DNA of 64,000 bases from Pollutimonas harenae (GCF_004153685.1 NZ_SDQD01000003.1:310001-374000); one strand, 5' to 3'; shown: positions 27,709 to 37,680, counted from the stretch's first letter. Notes: generated from the letters alone by a model not told the origin. Numbers and translations: made by a program.

Positions 27709-29199
27709 ATGGACCACCTCCTTGCCGCCATTGACCTGGGCTCGAATAGCTTCAGACTCTCAATCGGACGTGTCGTACAGCAAGATGGCAACGCACAAAT
27801 CTATGCTGTTGATCGTCTCAAAGAATCCACCAGGCTGGCGGCAGGCCTGAACGATGACAAAATACTCGACGATGAGGCCATACAGCGTGCGGTCACGGTT
27901 TTGAAACGTTTTGGCGAACGCTTGCAAGGCTTTCACCCGAACCGGGTACGAGCCGTGGCCACCAACACCTTTCGTATTGCCCGCAATGTCGACAAAATAT
28001 TGCCACTGGCCGAAGAGGCACTGGGCTTCCCCATCGAAGTCATTTCCGGCCACGAAGAAGCACGGCTCATTTTTTCGGGTATTACGAACGAATTACCGCC
28101 ATCCGACAAAAACCGTCTAATGATCGATATAGGCGGTGGATCGACCGAGGTCATTATTGGCAAGGGCTTTCAGCCACAGCACATGACTTCGCTGTACATG
28201 GGCTGCGTCAGCTATACCCGCCGGTTCTTTCCCGATGGCCGCATCACCGAGGCGCGCATGCAAGAGGCGCAACTGGCAGCACAACGCGAAATCGAAGCTA
28301 TCTCGAAACGATACCGCAAGACGGGCTGGCAAGAGGCTTATGGCTCGTCAGGCACAGCCAAAGGCCTGATAGCCGTGCTGCAAGAAGGAGGGATGTCAAA
28401 GAAAGGCATCACGCTGGAAGGCATGGAAAAGCTCAAGGACAAACTGGTACGCGACGGCAAAGTCATCATGAGCGAACTACCAGGCCTGAAACATGATCGT
28501 TCCCTGGTACTGGCGGGCGGACTGGCCATCATGATGGGCGCCTTCAAGGAACTGCATATAAAGGCCATGGGCCCCGGCGAAGGCGCTTTGCGCGTGGGCG
28601 TGCTGTACGATCTGCTGGGCCGTGACTCCAAGCACGACAAGCGCCACGAGACGGTAAGGCAATTCATCAAGCGCTACCATGTCGACGTTCGCCAGTCGGC
28701 AAGGGTAAAGCAGGTAGCCATGAACTTGTTCAAGCAGCTGGAGCTGCCCGACGACACCGAGGTTCAGGATCTTGAGCGCACCTTGGAATGGGCCGCCGAT
28801 CTGCACGAAATCGGCATGAGTATCGCCCACGCCGAGTACCACAAGCACAGCGCTTACATCCTGCAACACGCCGACATGCCCGGCTTCTCGAACGATGACC
28901 AGTTGCTGCTGGCCAGACTGGCGCTGGGCCATCATGGCAAGCTAAGCAAATTTCCACGGCAAGAACCCACACGCAACCGTTGGCTGACACTGCTATGCCT
29001 GCGTCTGGCCGTCCTGCTGGCCAGGCGCCGCGAAGATATTGAACGGCTTCCTATTGCCATTTCCGCCAAGAACAACCATATATGTGTCAAAGTCGAGAGC
29101 AACTGGCTTGCTACCCACCCCTTGTCTGAATACTCTTTGCTGACCGAGCAAGACGAATGGAACAAAGGCGAGTTCAGCTTTGAGCTAAGCCCGCAATGA
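27709..29199 (+). CDS. ppx: Exopolyphosphatase Ppx/GppA
   Basis: A 496-residue enzyme of the sugar kinase/Hsp70/actin fold that removes terminal phosphate from polyphosphate (or converts pppGpp to ppGpp). Motifs: AAIDLGSNSFRLSIGR at the start, SGHEEARLIFSG and IDIGGGSTEVIIGKG for ATP/phosphate binding, and YGSSGTAKGL. The C-terminal third is an HD-like domain, ADLHEIGMSIAHAEYHKHSAYIL, as in full-length Ppx. It converges with the acyltransferase gene, with a single base between the stops, so no separate terminator fits there. Confidence 0.95.
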   Translation: MDHLLAAIDLGSNSFRLSIGRVVQQDGNAQIYAVDRLKESTRLAAGLNDDKILDDEAIQRAVTVLKRFGERLQGFHPNRVRAVATNTFRIARNVDKILPLAEEALGFPIEVISGHEEARLIFSGITNELPPSDKNRLMIDIGGGSTEVIIGKGFQPQHMTSLYMGCVSYTRRFFPDGRITEARMQEAQLAAQREIEAISKRYRKTGWQEAYGSSGTAKGLIAVLQEGGMSKKGITLEGMEKLKDKLVRDGKVIMSELPGLKHDRSLVLAGGLAIMMGAFKELHIKAMGPGEGALRVGVLYDLLGRDSKHDKRHETVRQFIKRYHVDVRQSARVKQVAMNLFKQLELPDDTEVQDLERTLEWAADLHEIGMSIAHAEYHKHSAYILQHADMPGFSNDDQLLLARLALGHHGKLSKFPRQEPTRNRWLTLLCLRLAVLLARRREDIERLPIAISAKNNHICVKVESNWLATHPLSEYSLLTEQDEWNKGEFSFELSPQ

Positions 29200-29200
29200 A

Positions 29201-29983
29201 TCAGCCCATGCCGAAATGGCGACGATAGCGTGTGTCCATTTTCTGCACATCGAGCAGCACCGGAAAATCGGCAGTATTGAAGTCGGGGTCCCAGGCAGGC
29301 TCGCCGCAAATGGTGGCCCCCAGCTTGAGGTAGCCCTTTATGAGCGGTGGCATACGGGCCGGCAAAACACTGTTCAGACGCTCTACCGGATAACGATGCC
29401 GTGGCACAACATGATATAGCTCGGGCTGCTTGGCCATGGCTTTTCTGGCCACACGCCAAACCTCGGCGGCCGTAGCGCCGTCGTCGCGCAAACTAACGCT
29501 GGCACAGCCCAGCGCATACCGGAATCCGCGCCGCTGCAGCAGATTCGCTATGCCGGACCATAACAGCATGATGACCGTCCCGCTGCGGTAATCGGGGTGC
29601 GTGCACGAACGACCGACCTCGGCGAGTTCGCCATACAAATGACGCAAGCCGGACAAGTCGAACTCTGTTTCCGAATAGTAGCCACCAGCCTTACGCGCGT
29701 GCTCGGGAGTCAGTAGCCGGTAGGTTCCGACGACCAAGTCGGTGCTGACATCCTTGACCATCAGGTGCTCGCACCAGGGATCGTACCGGTCTGTATCCAG
29801 ACCGTCGACCGCATTTGGAAATACGGCGTTCATTTCCTCGGTGAAAACGTTGTAGCGCAAGCGCTGAATGGCTTCAAGCTCTTCGTTGGTCCGGGCCAAG
29901 CCCAGAACCAGGCTTCGCGGCCCGGGACTGGCCCAGCTGGCATCGACCATCGTGTCTGATTGAATACGTGTAAGCTCTAACAT
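29201..29983 (-). CDS. OlsB-like N-acyltransferase (GNAT fold)
   Basis: A protein of about 260 residues. The ATG at 29983 is preferred to a longer frame ending at 30022, because family members start close to this point and GGAGTTACATGC precedes it. The conserved core LRYNVFTEEMNA, CEHLMVKD, VGTYRLLTPEHA and ELAEVGRSCTHPDYR marks the OlsB / hemolysin-like acyltransferase family, which uses acyl-ACP to acylate ornithine in ornithine lipid synthesis. Without an olsA neighbour, the acceptor is not certain. Ornithine lipids are commonly made under phosphate limitation, which would suit the adjacent ppx/ppk/pst block. Confidence 0.78.
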   Translation of the reverse strand: MLELTRIQSDTMVDASWASPGPRSLVLGLARTNEELEAIQRLRYNVFTEEMNAVFPNAVDGLDTDRYDPWCEHLMVKDVSTDLVVGTYRLLTPEHARKAGGYYSETEFDLSGLRHLYGELAEVGRSCTHPDYRSGTVIMLLWSGIANLLQRRGFRYALGCASVSLRDDGATAAEVWRVARKAMAKQPELYHVVPRHRYPVERLNSVLPARMPPLIKGYLKLGATICGEPAWDPDFNTADFPVLLDVQKMDTRYRRHFGMG

Positions 29984-30048
29984 GCATGTAACTCCGTAAA
30001 CATCCTGCCATTCTGCACCCACAATGTTGCAGGTATTTTATGGCTACG

Positions 30049-31395
30049 TTACGCGTTTGTTAAATCAACAGCAAGTAGCTGCTGCACACCCTCTTCAGCA
30101 AGCTCGGCATTCTCGGCCTCGACCATCAGACGCAGCTTGGGCTCGGTGCCTGATGCGCGTATCAATACACGGCCGCGATCCCCGAGCATTTGCTCGACAT
30201 TTTTTTGAGCATCCTGAAGGCCTGAATGCTTTTGCCACTGAATGCCGGGAGCCAACGGCACATTGACCATTTTTTGTGGGTACATCGTTATGCTCGACAC
30301 GAGTTCAGCCAGACTCGAGCCACTGCGGCTCATGGCAGTCAGCACTTGCAACGCGGCAATAATACCGTCGCCGGTAGTATGACAGTCGAGGCACAACAAG
30401 TGACCAGAGCTTTCACCCCCATATAGCCAACCGCGACTTTGCATGCCTTCCAGCACATAACGGTCGCCGACCTTGGCGCGGGCAAAGCCAATACCTAATG
30501 CCTCCATCTGCTTTTCGAAGCCCAGATTGGTCATGAGCGTGCCCACCACGCCTTCAACCGGCCCCTGGGTCATGCGATCGCGCACAATGGCGTAAAGCAG
30601 TTCGTCGCCGTTATACAGACGCCCACTGCCATCGACCATCTGCAAGCGATCAGCATCGCCATCCAGTGCAATACCCAGATCGGCGCCCCTGGCCTGGACC
30701 TCGGAGATCAGGCGCTCGGGATGCATGGCGCCTACACCTTCATTGATATTGAGTCCGTCAGGCTGGCACCCGATGGCGAATACCTCGGCGCCCAATTCGC
30801 GAAAGACATGTGGAGCGACTTGATAGGCAGCCCCATGGGCCGCATCGACCACAATGGAAAACCCCGACAAATCAAGCTCGTTGGGAAAAGTACTTTTACA
30901 AAACTCGATATAGCGTCCGGCCGAATCGTTGATACGACGTGCCCGGCCCAGGTTTTCGGAGCTTACGCAGCCCAGTGGCTCATGAATCGCAGCCTCGATC
31001 TCGGCTTCAATTTCATCGGGCAGTTTCATGCCCGAAGCTGAAAAGAACTTAATGCCGTTGTCCTGATAAGGATTGTGGGAGGCGCTGATCACAATACCTG
31101 CCACCAGGCGTAAAGCACGCGTCAGGTAGGCCACAGCGGGCGTCGGCACGGGTCCGGCCAACAGTACGTCGATGCCGGCCGCCGATAAGCCTGCTTCCAG
31201 GGCGGACTCCAGCATATAACCCGAAATACGGGTATCTTTGCCAATGACCACCGCAGGGCGGCCTCTGCCCGGATGCTTGTTCGCCAGGACTCGTCCGGCC
31301 GCATAACCCAGACGCAAGGCAAATTCGGCGTTAATGGTCGAACCACCTACTTCACCGCGCACCCCATCGGTGCCGAAATATTTACGCTCAGTCAT
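30049..31395 (-). CDS. glmM: Phosphoglucosamine mutase
   Basis: A protein of 448 residues that converts glucosamine-6-phosphate to glucosamine-1-phosphate for peptidoglycan and LPS. The ATG at 31395 ([14 protein letters not shown]) is the usual start, with GGAGC upstream. The phosphoserine loop [13 protein letters not shown], metal loop ALDGDADR, sugar loop GGESSGH and phosphate loop [10 protein letters not shown] are present. The start overlaps the folP stop by eight bases, as in many proteobacteria, so the two are translated together. Confidence 0.97.
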   Translation of the reverse strand: MTERKYFGTDGVRGEVGGSTINAEFALRLGYAAGRVLANKHPGRGRPAVVIGKDTRISGYMLESALEAGLSAAGIDVLLAGPVPTPAVAYLTRALRLVAGIVISASHNPYQDNGIKFFSASGMKLPDEIEAEIEAAIHEPLGCVSSENLGRARRINDSAGRYIEFCKSTFPNELDLSGFSIVVDAAHGAAYQVAPHVFRELGAEVFAIGCQPDGLNINEGVGAMHPERLISEVQARGADLGIALDGDADRLQMVDGSGRLYNGDELLYAIVRDRMTQGPVEGVVGTLMTNLGFEKQMEALGIGFARAKVGDRYVLEGMQSRGWLYGGESSGHLLCLDCHTTGDGIIAALQVLTAMSRSGSSLAELVSSITMYPQKMVNVPLAPGIQWQKHSGLQDAQKNVEQMLGDRGRVLIRASGTEPKLRLMVEAENAELAEEGVQQLLAVDLTNA

Positions 31396-32230
31396 AAAAA
31401 GCTCCGTGTTCAATTGCATTTTGTACTTTTATCGCATCCAGCGTCGCCGCAACATCGTGCACACGGATAATATGTGCACCCCGGGCCACAGCCGCCAAAG
31501 CGGCGGCGATGCTACCCGCTACCCGTTCGGCCGGGACCCGCCCAGTCACATGGCCGATCATGGATTTGCGTGACAACCCGACAAGCCAGGGGCAACCCTG
31601 GCTGTCCAGCTCTTGTAGCCGGCGCAGTAAAAGATAGTTCTGTTCTGGTGTCTTACCAAAGCCAAAGCCCGGATCCAGGCTGATTCGCCGCTTATTGACG
31701 CCAGCAGCCAGCATGACCGCCAGGCGTTCGTGCAGGAACTGCTCAACATCGCGCAGGACATCGTCATACCGCGGCGTATGCTGCATGGTTTTGGGTTCGC
31801 CCTGCATATGCATGATGCACAAGCCGCAATTTGAATCAGCCACCGCCTCGAGAGCCCCGGGCTGCCGGAATCCATAGATATCGTTGATAAGGTCTGCGCC
31901 AGCATCAAGCGCTTTGCGCATGACTTCGGGCTTGAAGGTATCAATGGAAAGAGGGATATCGGCCGATCTCAAGGCTTCGATGACAGGCAGGATACGCTTA
32001 AGCTCTTCTTGAACCGATACCGGATCAGCGCCGGGCCGGGTCGACTCGCCGCCAATATCAAGAATATCTGCACCCTGCTCGATCAGCAGCCGTGCATGGG
32101 CAATTGCCTCGTCGGCCTCGAAATGCTGATCGCCATCTGAGAATGAGTCAGGGGTGACATTGACGATCCCCATTATGAATGGGCGCTCGAGATGCAACTC
32201 GAAGCGCCCACAAAGCATACTTGGACTCAT
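31388..32230 (-). CDS. folP: Dihydropteroate synthase
   Basis: A 280-residue TIM-barrel enzyme joining p-aminobenzoate to the pterin diphosphate in folate synthesis; it is the sulfonamide target. Motifs: [37 protein letters not shown] and DPGFGFGKT, and a C-terminal IRVHDV. It lies 16 bp after ftsH and overlaps glmM, giving the common order ftsH-folP-glmM. Confidence 0.97.
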   Translation of the reverse strand: MSPSMLCGRFELHLERPFIMGIVNVTPDSFSDGDQHFEADEAIAHARLLIEQGADILDIGGESTRPGADPVSVQEELKRILPVIEALRSADIPLSIDTFKPEVMRKALDAGADLINDIYGFRQPGALEAVADSNCGLCIMHMQGEPKTMQHTPRYDDVLRDVEQFLHERLAVMLAAGVNKRRISLDPGFGFGKTPEQNYLLLRRLQELDSQGCPWLVGLSRKSMIGHVTGRVPAERVAGSIAAALAAVARGAHIIRVHDVAATLDAIKVQNAIEHGAFYD

Positions 32231-32246
32231 AGGTTGGGGGTTGAGT

Positions 32247-34145
32247 CTATACAGGTGTTGTAGCAGTATTGCTGCCGCCAGCCGATGTCAGGCCGGTAGG
32301 CGGCGTGTGGTCGGATGCATCGTTATTGGATGCGGGCACATGCGGCGCACGAGGAGGACGTCCTTCCATGATGTCGTTGATTTGATCGGCATCGATGGTT
32401 TCCCACTCGAGCAAGGCGGCTGCCATGGCTTCCATTTTGTCGCGGTTATCTTCGATAAGCTTGCGTGCGATGTTGTACTGCTCGTCGATGATGATCCGAA
32501 TTTCGTGATCGACCTTTTGCATGGTCGCCTCGGAGACATGCGTGGTTTTGGTCACGCTGCGACCCAGGAAGACCTCACCTTCGTTCTCGGCATACACTAC
32601 CGGCCCCAAGGAGTCGGTCATGCCATAGCGGGTAACGATATCGCGCGCAATGGCCGTGGCTCGCTCGAAGTCGTTCGATGCGCCGGTCGTCATTTGATTC
32701 ATGAAGACTTCTTCGGCAATTCGACCGCCGAACAGTACGGCAATGGTATTGAGCAGACGATCTTTGTCCATGCTGTAACGGTCGCCTTCCGGCAACTGCA
32801 TGGTGACCCCCAGCGCCCGGCCACGCGGGATGATGGTGACCTTATGGACCGGATCTGTTTTGGGCAAGAGACGTGCCACCAGTGCATGACCAGACTCGTG
32901 GTATGCGGTATTGCGGCGCTCTTCTTCGGGCATGACAATGGAGCGGCGCTCGGCGCCCATGATGATCTTGTCCTTGGCCTTTTCGAAGTCGCTCATGTCG
33001 ACGGTGCGGCCATTGCGCCGTGCGGCAAACAAGGCAGCTTCGTTGACCAGGTTGGCCAGATCGGCACCCGAAAATCCGGGTGTGCCGCGTGCCAGCACCA
33101 TGGCGTCGACGTTGGTTGCCACCGGCACCTTGCGCATATGCACTTTCAGGATTTGCTCGCGACCACGGATATCGGGCAGGGAAACCACGACCTGGCGGTC
33201 GAAGCGGCCCGGACGCAAGAGCGCCGGATCGAGTACGTCGGGGCGGTTAGTGGCAGCAACCACCAGCACGCCCTGGCCCGTTTCGAAACCATCCATTTCG
33301 ACCAGCAACTGGTTGAGCGTTTGTTCGCGCTCGTCGTTGCCACCACCCAGGCCTGCACCGCGCTGGCGACCCACTGCATCGATTTCATCGATGAAGATAA
33401 TGCACGGAGCCTGCTTCTTGGCATTTTCGAACATGTCGCGCACACGGGCGGCGCCGACACCCACAAACATTTCAACGAAATCAGAGCCTGAAATGCTGAA
33501 GAATGGAACCTTGGCTTCACCGGCAATGGCCTTGGCCAACAGGGTTTTACCTGTACCGGGAGAGCCCACCATCAGTACGCCACGCGGAATACGGCCGCCC
33601 AGACGCTGGAATTTGGTGGGATCACGCAGGAAGTCGACCAGTTCCTGGACATCTTCCTTGGCCTCGTCGCAACCCGCCACGTCAGCAAAGGTAATATTAT
33701 TGGTGTTCTCGTCAAGCATGCGAGCGCGTGACTTGCCGAAGCTGAATGCCCCGCCCTTGCCACCGCCTTGCATTTGGCGCATGAAGAAAATCCAGACCCC
33801 AATCAGCAAAAGCATGGGGAACCAGGATATGAACAGACTGGTCAGGAAGGAAGGCTCTTCGCGAGCCTTGCCGGACACCTGCACACCGGACTTGACCAGC
33901 TCGGGAACCATCCAGAGATCGCCAGGTGAAGTCAGGCTGTACGGACGGCCGGCATCGGGCGTGACGTGCAGCGTATCGCCCTGGATATCTACCTTGTTGA
34001 TGCGCCCAGCCTGTGCATCTTTCATGAACTGGGTATAAGTAACGGTCTCGGTGGTGCTGGCGCGGCCGTCGAACTGTTTGAAAACAGTAAACAGAACCAG
34101 CGCAATCACCATCCAGATCGCGACTTTGGAAAACGAGTTGTTCAA
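32247..34145 (-). CDS. ftsH: ATP-dependent zinc metalloprotease FtsH
   Basis: A membrane-bound AAA+ protease of about 632 residues. I place the start at TTG 34145, giving [11 protein letters not shown], because AGGAGG (34152-34157) stands six bases before it; a TTG at 34151 would abut that ribosome site. Two membrane helices flank a periplasmic part in residues 1 to about 120. The AAA domain has Walker A GSPGTGKT near 195, Walker [12 protein letters not shown] and the second region RPGRFDRQV. The zinc site is HESGH near 416. FtsH degrades membrane and regulatory proteins, including LpxC and sigma-32 in relatives. The gene is 132 bp after rlmE, with its own promoter. Confidence 0.96.
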   Translation of the reverse strand: MNNSFSKVAIWMVIALVLFTVFKQFDGRASTTETVTYTQFMKDAQAGRINKVDIQGDTLHVTPDAGRPYSLTSPGDLWMVPELVKSGVQVSGKAREEPSFLTSLFISWFPMLLLIGVWIFFMRQMQGGGKGGAFSFGKSRARMLDENTNNITFADVAGCDEAKEDVQELVDFLRDPTKFQRLGGRIPRGVLMVGSPGTGKTLLAKAIAGEAKVPFFSISGSDFVEMFVGVGAARVRDMFENAKKQAPCIIFIDEIDAVGRQRGAGLGGGNDEREQTLNQLLVEMDGFETGQGVLVVAATNRPDVLDPALLRPGRFDRQVVVSLPDIRGREQILKVHMRKVPVATNVDAMVLARGTPGFSGADLANLVNEAALFAARRNGRTVDMSDFEKAKDKIIMGAERRSIVMPEEERRNTAYHESGHALVARLLPKTDPVHKVTIIPRGRALGVTMQLPEGDRYSMDKDRLLNTIAVLFGGRIAEEVFMNQMTTGASNDFERATAIARDIVTRYGMTDSLGPVVYAENEGEVFLGRSVTKTTHVSEATMQKVDHEIRIIIDEQYNIARKLIEDNRDKMEAMAAALLEWETIDADQINDIMEGRPPRAPHVPASNNDASDHTPPTGLTSAGGSNTATTPV

Positions 34146-34186
34146 AGCCAACCTCCTACTTGTAACTTCGGCTTGCCAGACTTCCG

Positions 34187-34215
34187 CAATAACGGCAGCA
34201 CAACAAGTATGTCAA
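34187..34215 (-). promoter_or_regulatory. Probable ftsH promoter
   Basis: On the minus strand a consensus -35 TTGACA (34215-34210) is followed after 17 bp by TTATTG (34192-34187) as a weak -10. It lies 42 bp before the TTG start. A heat-shock sigma-32 promoter is not evident. Confidence 0.5.
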
Positions 34216-34283
34216 TAACTCATTCTACCTGATAGAAAGAATGATGTTTTAAGAAACCCTGGGTCAGTCCGTACAGCACATTC

Positions 34284-34919
34284 TTAGGGTTTCAGGCGGC
34301 GCGCCACCAGGAATGTTTCAGAAGACTTGCCACGGGACGCCTTGGGTTTGCGCTCGACCACTCGCTGGAAGTGGCGCTTGAACGATTCCACGATCTGTGA
34401 AAAGCCGCTGCCGTGAAATGCCTTGACGATCAGTGCCCCCTCGGGCTTGAGGTGCTGGCATGCAAAGTCGAGGGCCAAATCACACACATGCTGAATTCTA
34501 GCTGAATCAGCAGAACTCACACCAGATAAGTTGGGGGCCATATCGGAAATAACAAGATCCACCTGCGCATCGCCCAGCAGATTCTTCAGTTGCTCCAGGA
34601 CGGCATCTTCGCGAAAATCCCCCTGTATGAATTCGACACCGGCAATAGGCTCCATGGGCAGCATATCGAGTGCGACGATACGACCGTCGACCACGCCGCC
34701 AGCACCCGTCAAGCGCTCACGAGCCACTTGCGACCAGCTGCCAGGTGCCGACCCCAGGTCGACCACGATATCACCCGACTGCATCAGCTTTTCGGCATCA
34801 AGAATTTCCGTCAATTTGAACGCAGCGCGGGCCCGATACCCTTTTTGTTGCGCCATTTTGACGTATGGGTCATTAATATGCTGCATAACCCAATCTTTTG
34901 AGAATTTTTTTTTGGCCAT
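34284..34919 (-). CDS. rlmE: 23S rRNA (uridine-2'-O-)-methyltransferase RlmE
   Basis: A 211-residue SAM-dependent enzyme (FtsJ/RrmJ) that methylates U2552 of 23S rRNA late in 50S assembly. The SAM site is [15 protein letters not shown], and the catalytic K-D-K-E set is seen in [31 protein letters not shown] and [13 protein letters not shown]. The start at 34919 is only 17 bp from the divergent yhbY start, so each promoter lies in or near the other gene. It precedes ftsH, as in E. coli. Confidence 0.96.
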   Translation of the reverse strand: MAKKKFSKDWVMQHINDPYVKMAQQKGYRARAAFKLTEILDAEKLMQSGDIVVDLGSAPGSWSQVARERLTGAGGVVDGRIVALDMLPMEPIAGVEFIQGDFREDAVLEQLKNLLGDAQVDLVISDMAPNLSGVSSADSARIQHVCDLALDFACQHLKPEGALIVKAFHGSGFSQIVESFKRHFQRVVERKPKASRGKSSETFLVARRLKP

Positions 34920-34924
34920 TCCCG

Positions 34925-34930
34925 TACAAT
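34925..34930 (+). promoter_or_regulatory. -10 element that would give a leaderless yhbY mRNA
   Basis: TACAAT ends seven bases before the yhbY ATG (34937), so transcription would begin at about the A of the start codon. No Shine-Dalgarno sequence is seen in GTACAATCTCACT before that ATG. No well-spaced -35 is visible: TTGAGA at 34898 would have a 21-bp spacer. Confidence 0.4.
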
Positions 34931-34936
34931 CTCACT

Positions 34937-35509
34937 ATGCCCAAACTCGAAATAACTTCCCAAGAGCGTAGCGCACTGCGCGCTGCCGCCCACCCATTGC
35001 GTCCCGTCGTCCTGATCGGCGACCGGGGCCTGTCGGATTCTGTACTTAAAGAAATCGACCTCAACCTGAACGCCCACCAACTGATCAAGGTTCGTATTGC
35101 CGGCGAAGAGCGCGAAGCGCGCAATGCCATGCTGGAAACCATTTGCGAATCACTATCGTGCGCACTGGTTCATCACTTGGGTAAAACGCTGATCATCTAT
35201 CGGCCCGATCTTGCCGCCCAGAAAGCCAAGGCCGAAACCGAGAACGCCACCCGGGCGATACGCAAGCCCTCAGAGCCGCATACCCCCAAGAAACTGGCTG
35301 CCGAAGGGGTAACACGCACACGCCGCAGCGAAAAAACCAAACGCGCAGCGCAGAAGGCCGAAAAACCCGAAACAGCAGCGCCACGTGCCCGCCGGGCCAG
35401 TACAGCCACTACTGACCGCCCCGCTCATGGCATACCACGCCGCTCGGGCAGTGCATTATCTTTGCGGGCCGGCGCACGCCGCAGTGCTGCCCGATCGGGC
35501 AAGCGCTGA
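34937..35509 (+). CDS. yhbY: YhbY-like CRM-domain RNA-binding protein with long basic tail
   Basis: A 190-residue protein. The ATG at 34937 gives MPKLEITSQERSALRAAAH, the normal YhbY start; an upstream in-frame start is inside the rlmE promoter region and unlikely. Residues 1-95 are the CRM fold with LRPVVLIGDRGLSDSV, VKVRIAG-like LIKVRIAGEE and ALVHHLGKTLIIYRP. The typical protein has about 97 residues. Here residues 96-190 are an extra Lys/Arg/Ala-rich, probably disordered tail, likely to aid RNA binding. YhbY binds the 50S precursor, which fits its rlmE neighbour. It converges with greA at a shared terminator. Confidence 0.9.
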   Translation: MPKLEITSQERSALRAAAHPLRPVVLIGDRGLSDSVLKEIDLNLNAHQLIKVRIAGEEREARNAMLETICESLSCALVHHLGKTLIIYRPDLAAQKAKAETENATRAIRKPSEPHTPKKLAAEGVTRTRRSEKTKRAAQKAEKPETAAPRARRASTATTDRPAHGIPRRSGSALSLRAGARRSAARSGKR

Positions 35510-35566
35510 TTTCAATTACCGCAAGCGGCTCTGTTCCAGCCAAAAAACCGCAGGCGGCCTGAATTA

Positions 35567-35599
35567 TAAAGCCCATCGCATTATTGCGTATGGGCTTTA
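35567..35599. terminator. Bidirectional terminator between yhbY and greA
   Basis: TAAAGCCCAT and CGCA pair with TGCG and ATGGGCTTTA around loop TTAT, with one bulged T. Runs of A and T on both sides suit both of the convergent genes. Confidence 0.75.
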
Positions 35600-35651
35600 T
35601 TAACTTTATGTCAGGCGCCAGGCTTGATCCCGGCACGCGGCCAGGATTCTT

Positions 35652-36128
35652 TTACAAATAGCTGACGTTAAGCACTTCGTATTCGCGGATGCCCGCAGGC
35701 GCCCTGACCTCGACCACATCGCCTTCACCACGGCCTATCAGCGCACGTGCGACCGGACTGGAAACGGAAATCAAGTTGGAGCGGATATCGGCTTCGACAT
35801 CACCGACAATCTGATACTTGACACGCTCACCCGATTCCAGGTCTTCGATTTCGACGGTCGCGCCAAACACGGCCTTACCTTCGACATCGAGCGTGGACGG
35901 ATCGATGATCTGCGCATTGGAGAGCGTTCCTTCCAGCTCCTGGATGCGGCCTTCAACAAAGGCTTGGCGTTCGCGAGCAGCGTCATACTCGGCGTTTTCG
36001 GAAAGATCGCCCTGGGCACGTGCCTCGGCGATTGCATTGATGACTTCTGGACGTTCGATCGTTTTCAAACGATGTAATTCTGCTTGCAAGCGCTCAGCGC
36101 CGCGTGCTGTCAACGGTATCGCAGACAT
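35652..36128 (-). CDS. greA: Transcription elongation factor GreA
   Basis: A 158-residue factor that rescues backtracked RNA polymerase by promoting transcript cleavage. The N-terminal coiled coil begins [22 protein letters not shown], with the acidic tip [18 protein letters not shown] (Asp and Glu) near residues 41-44 and following. The C-terminal FKBP-like domain contains [31 protein letters not shown] precedes the ATG. The leader holds its own promoter and a terminator-like hairpin. Confidence 0.96.
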   Translation of the reverse strand: MSAIPLTARGAERLQAELHRLKTIERPEVINAIAEARAQGDLSENAEYDAARERQAFVEGRIQELEGTLSNAQIIDPSTLDVEGKAVFGATVEIEDLESGERVKYQIVGDVEADIRSNLISVSSPVARALIGRGEGDVVEVRAPAGIREYEVLNVSYL

Positions 36129-36136
36129 AGGTATTC

Positions 36137-36176
36137 CTGAGTAAAAAGTAAAAAGACGCTCCCCACAAAGGAGCGC
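36137..36176 (-). terminator. Terminator-like hairpin in the greA leader
   Basis: On the minus strand GCGCTCC pairs with GGAGCGT around TTTGTGG, followed by CTTTTTACTTTTTAC. It ends just before the greA ribosome site, downstream of a predicted promoter. It resembles the E. coli greA leader, where most transcripts end early and yield the short GraL RNAs. Confidence 0.65.
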
Positions 36177-36201
36177 CTAATAAAAAACTGTTGCCTGGCT
36201 G

Positions 36202-36231
36202 GTATTACCGGCCCGCTAAGATATGAAGCAA
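36202..36231 (-). promoter_or_regulatory. Predicted greA promoter
   Basis: On the minus strand TTGCTT (36231-36226), an 18-bp spacer and TAATAC (36207-36202) form a sigma-70-like pair. The start would be near 36195, so the transcript would reach the leader hairpin after about 20 nt. It lies after the uracil permease terminator, so greA needs it. Confidence 0.5.
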
Positions 36232-36279
36232 AGGAACCACTGATTTTTTTTAGCTGTACACAGCGATTGAACCCAGCTT

Positions 36280-36312
36280 AAAACAAAACCCCGGCCTGGA
36301 CAGTAACCGGGG
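36280..36312 (-). terminator. Terminator after the uracil permease gene
   Basis: On the minus strand CCCCGG pairs with CCGGGG around a 12-base loop, followed by TTTTGTTTT. It lies 43 bp after the permease stop, and separates it from greA. Confidence 0.85.
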
Positions 36313-36354
36313 ATCTGTAGCTATTGTCGGCAAACTTCAGGGAAATTGCAAGCC

Positions 36355-37680
36355 CTAGTCTTGGTTCTTTCGCGAACCTATGCGCAACAGGGCATAAAGA
36401 ATGATGGCACCAAACGTGGCGGTACCTATACCGTCCAGCTTGAACGCACCGAACTGAATCGAAAAATTGCCCGCGCCCAGCACCAGTGTTACCGCCGCCA
36501 CGATTAGATTGCGGTTGTCACTGAAATCAACCTGATTCACCACCCAGATACGCGCACCGGCCACGGCGATCAGGCCAAACACCACCACCGACATGCCACC
36601 CAGCACCGGGCCTGGAATAGTTTGTATCAAGGCCCCGAACTTGGGCGAGAAACCCAGCAATATGGCAATACATGCAGCCACCACGAACACCAGGGTCGAA
36701 TAAATGCGGGTGACGGTCATGACACCAATATTCTCGGCATAAGTGGTCACGCCTGTACCGCCCACCGCGCCCGAAACCATGGTAGCGATGCCATCACCCA
36801 CAAAGGCGCGGCCCAGATAGCGGTCGAGATCCTGCCCCGTCATGGCACTGACAGCCTTGATGTGGCCCAGGTTTTCGGCCACCAGAATGATGGCTACCGG
36901 CACGATCACGCTCATGGCATGCATGTCGAACACGGGCGCCGAAAATTGCGGCAACCCGACCCAGGCTGCGTTCATCACACCACTGAAGTCTATGGGTTGG
37001 CCCAAGCCCAGCCCATTGGTCAGTACAGCGTAAATAAGGCAGGCCAGCAATAGACCCACCAGAATGAGCAGGCGCTGTACAGTGCCTCGTGTGTAGACGG
37101 CTACACCCCCTACACACAGCACAGTCATCAAGGCCATCAAAGCATCGAATGTCGTGCCGCCCATAGCGCCCTTGGCGGCAATGGGTGCCAGATTCAGACC
37201 GATCACGGCCACGATGGCACCAGTCACCACCGGTGGCATCCAGTCGTTGATCCACCGCGCGGCCCCACCCGAGCGGGCATTCATCCACCAAACCAGCAGG
37301 CCGATCAGGGTATAGACGAAACCACAAGCAATAATGGCGCCCAGGGCTACACCGATATTCGCGTTTGGACCCGCACCGGCATAGCCCGTGACGGCGATGA
37401 CACCCCCAATGAAGGCAAAACTTGATCCCAGATAGCTGGGCACCCGGCCGCGCACGAAAAAGAAAAATATCAGTGTGCCTATGCCGGACATCAGAATGGC
37501 GACATTGGCATCGAAGCCCATCAGCAAAGGAGCAAGAATCGTGGAGCCGAACATGGCCACGACATGCTGGGCTCCCATCGCTATATTCTGCGGCCACGAC
37601 ATGCATTCGTCGGGCTGAACGACAACGCCGTTGGCTCCGGCCTGAACCTTGCGCCAACGAGGAAAGAAAGTGTTAGACAT
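36355..37680 (-). CDS. uraA: Uracil/xanthine permease (NCS2 family)
   Basis: A 441-residue inner-membrane symporter with 12 to 14 hydrophobic helices. The family motifs are QHVVAMFGSTILAPLLMG near the N-terminus, FAFIGGVIAVTGYAG, and the conserved VAENLGHIKAVSAMTGQDLD, with GGTGVTTYAENIGVMTVTRI carrying the substrate-site Glu. This pattern fits UraA/PyrP-type uracil transporters better than xanthine ones, but other nucleobases are possible. It lies between greA and the carAB region, so pyrimidine uptake and synthesis genes are near each other. Confidence 0.88.
   Translation of the reverse strand: MSNTFFPRWRKVQAGANGVVVQPDECMSWPQNIAMGAQHVVAMFGSTILAPLLMGFDANVAILMSGIGTLIFFFFVRGRVPSYLGSSFAFIGGVIAVTGYAGAGPNANIGVALGAIIACGFVYTLIGLLVWWMNARSGGAARWINDWMPPVVTGAIVAVIGLNLAPIAAKGAMGGTTFDALMALMTVLCVGGVAVYTRGTVQRLLILVGLLLACLIYAVLTNGLGLGQPIDFSGVMNAAWVGLPQFSAPVFDMHAMSVIVPVAIILVAENLGHIKAVSAMTGQDLDRYLGRAFVGDGIATMVSGAVGGTGVTTYAENIGVMTVTRIYSTLVFVVAACIAILLGFSPKFGALIQTIPGPVLGGMSVVVFGLIAVAGARIWVVNQVDFSDNRNLIVAAVTLVLGAGNFSIQFGAFKLDGIGTATFGAIILYALLRIGSRKNQD

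Noticed and set aside
32154-33491. A 445-codon open frame on the plus strand
   Set aside because: It lies fully opposite ftsH and folP and has the residue bias of a shadow frame (runs of His, Gly, Asp and Gln with no domain).
34146-34151. TTG start of ftsH at 34151
   Set aside because: It follows AGGAGG with no spacing, while TTG 34145 has six bases of spacing and gives the usual MNNSFSK start.
36794-37657. A 287-codon open frame on the minus strand
   Set aside because: It is an alternate frame within the uracil permease gene, Cys- and Arg-rich without domain structure.
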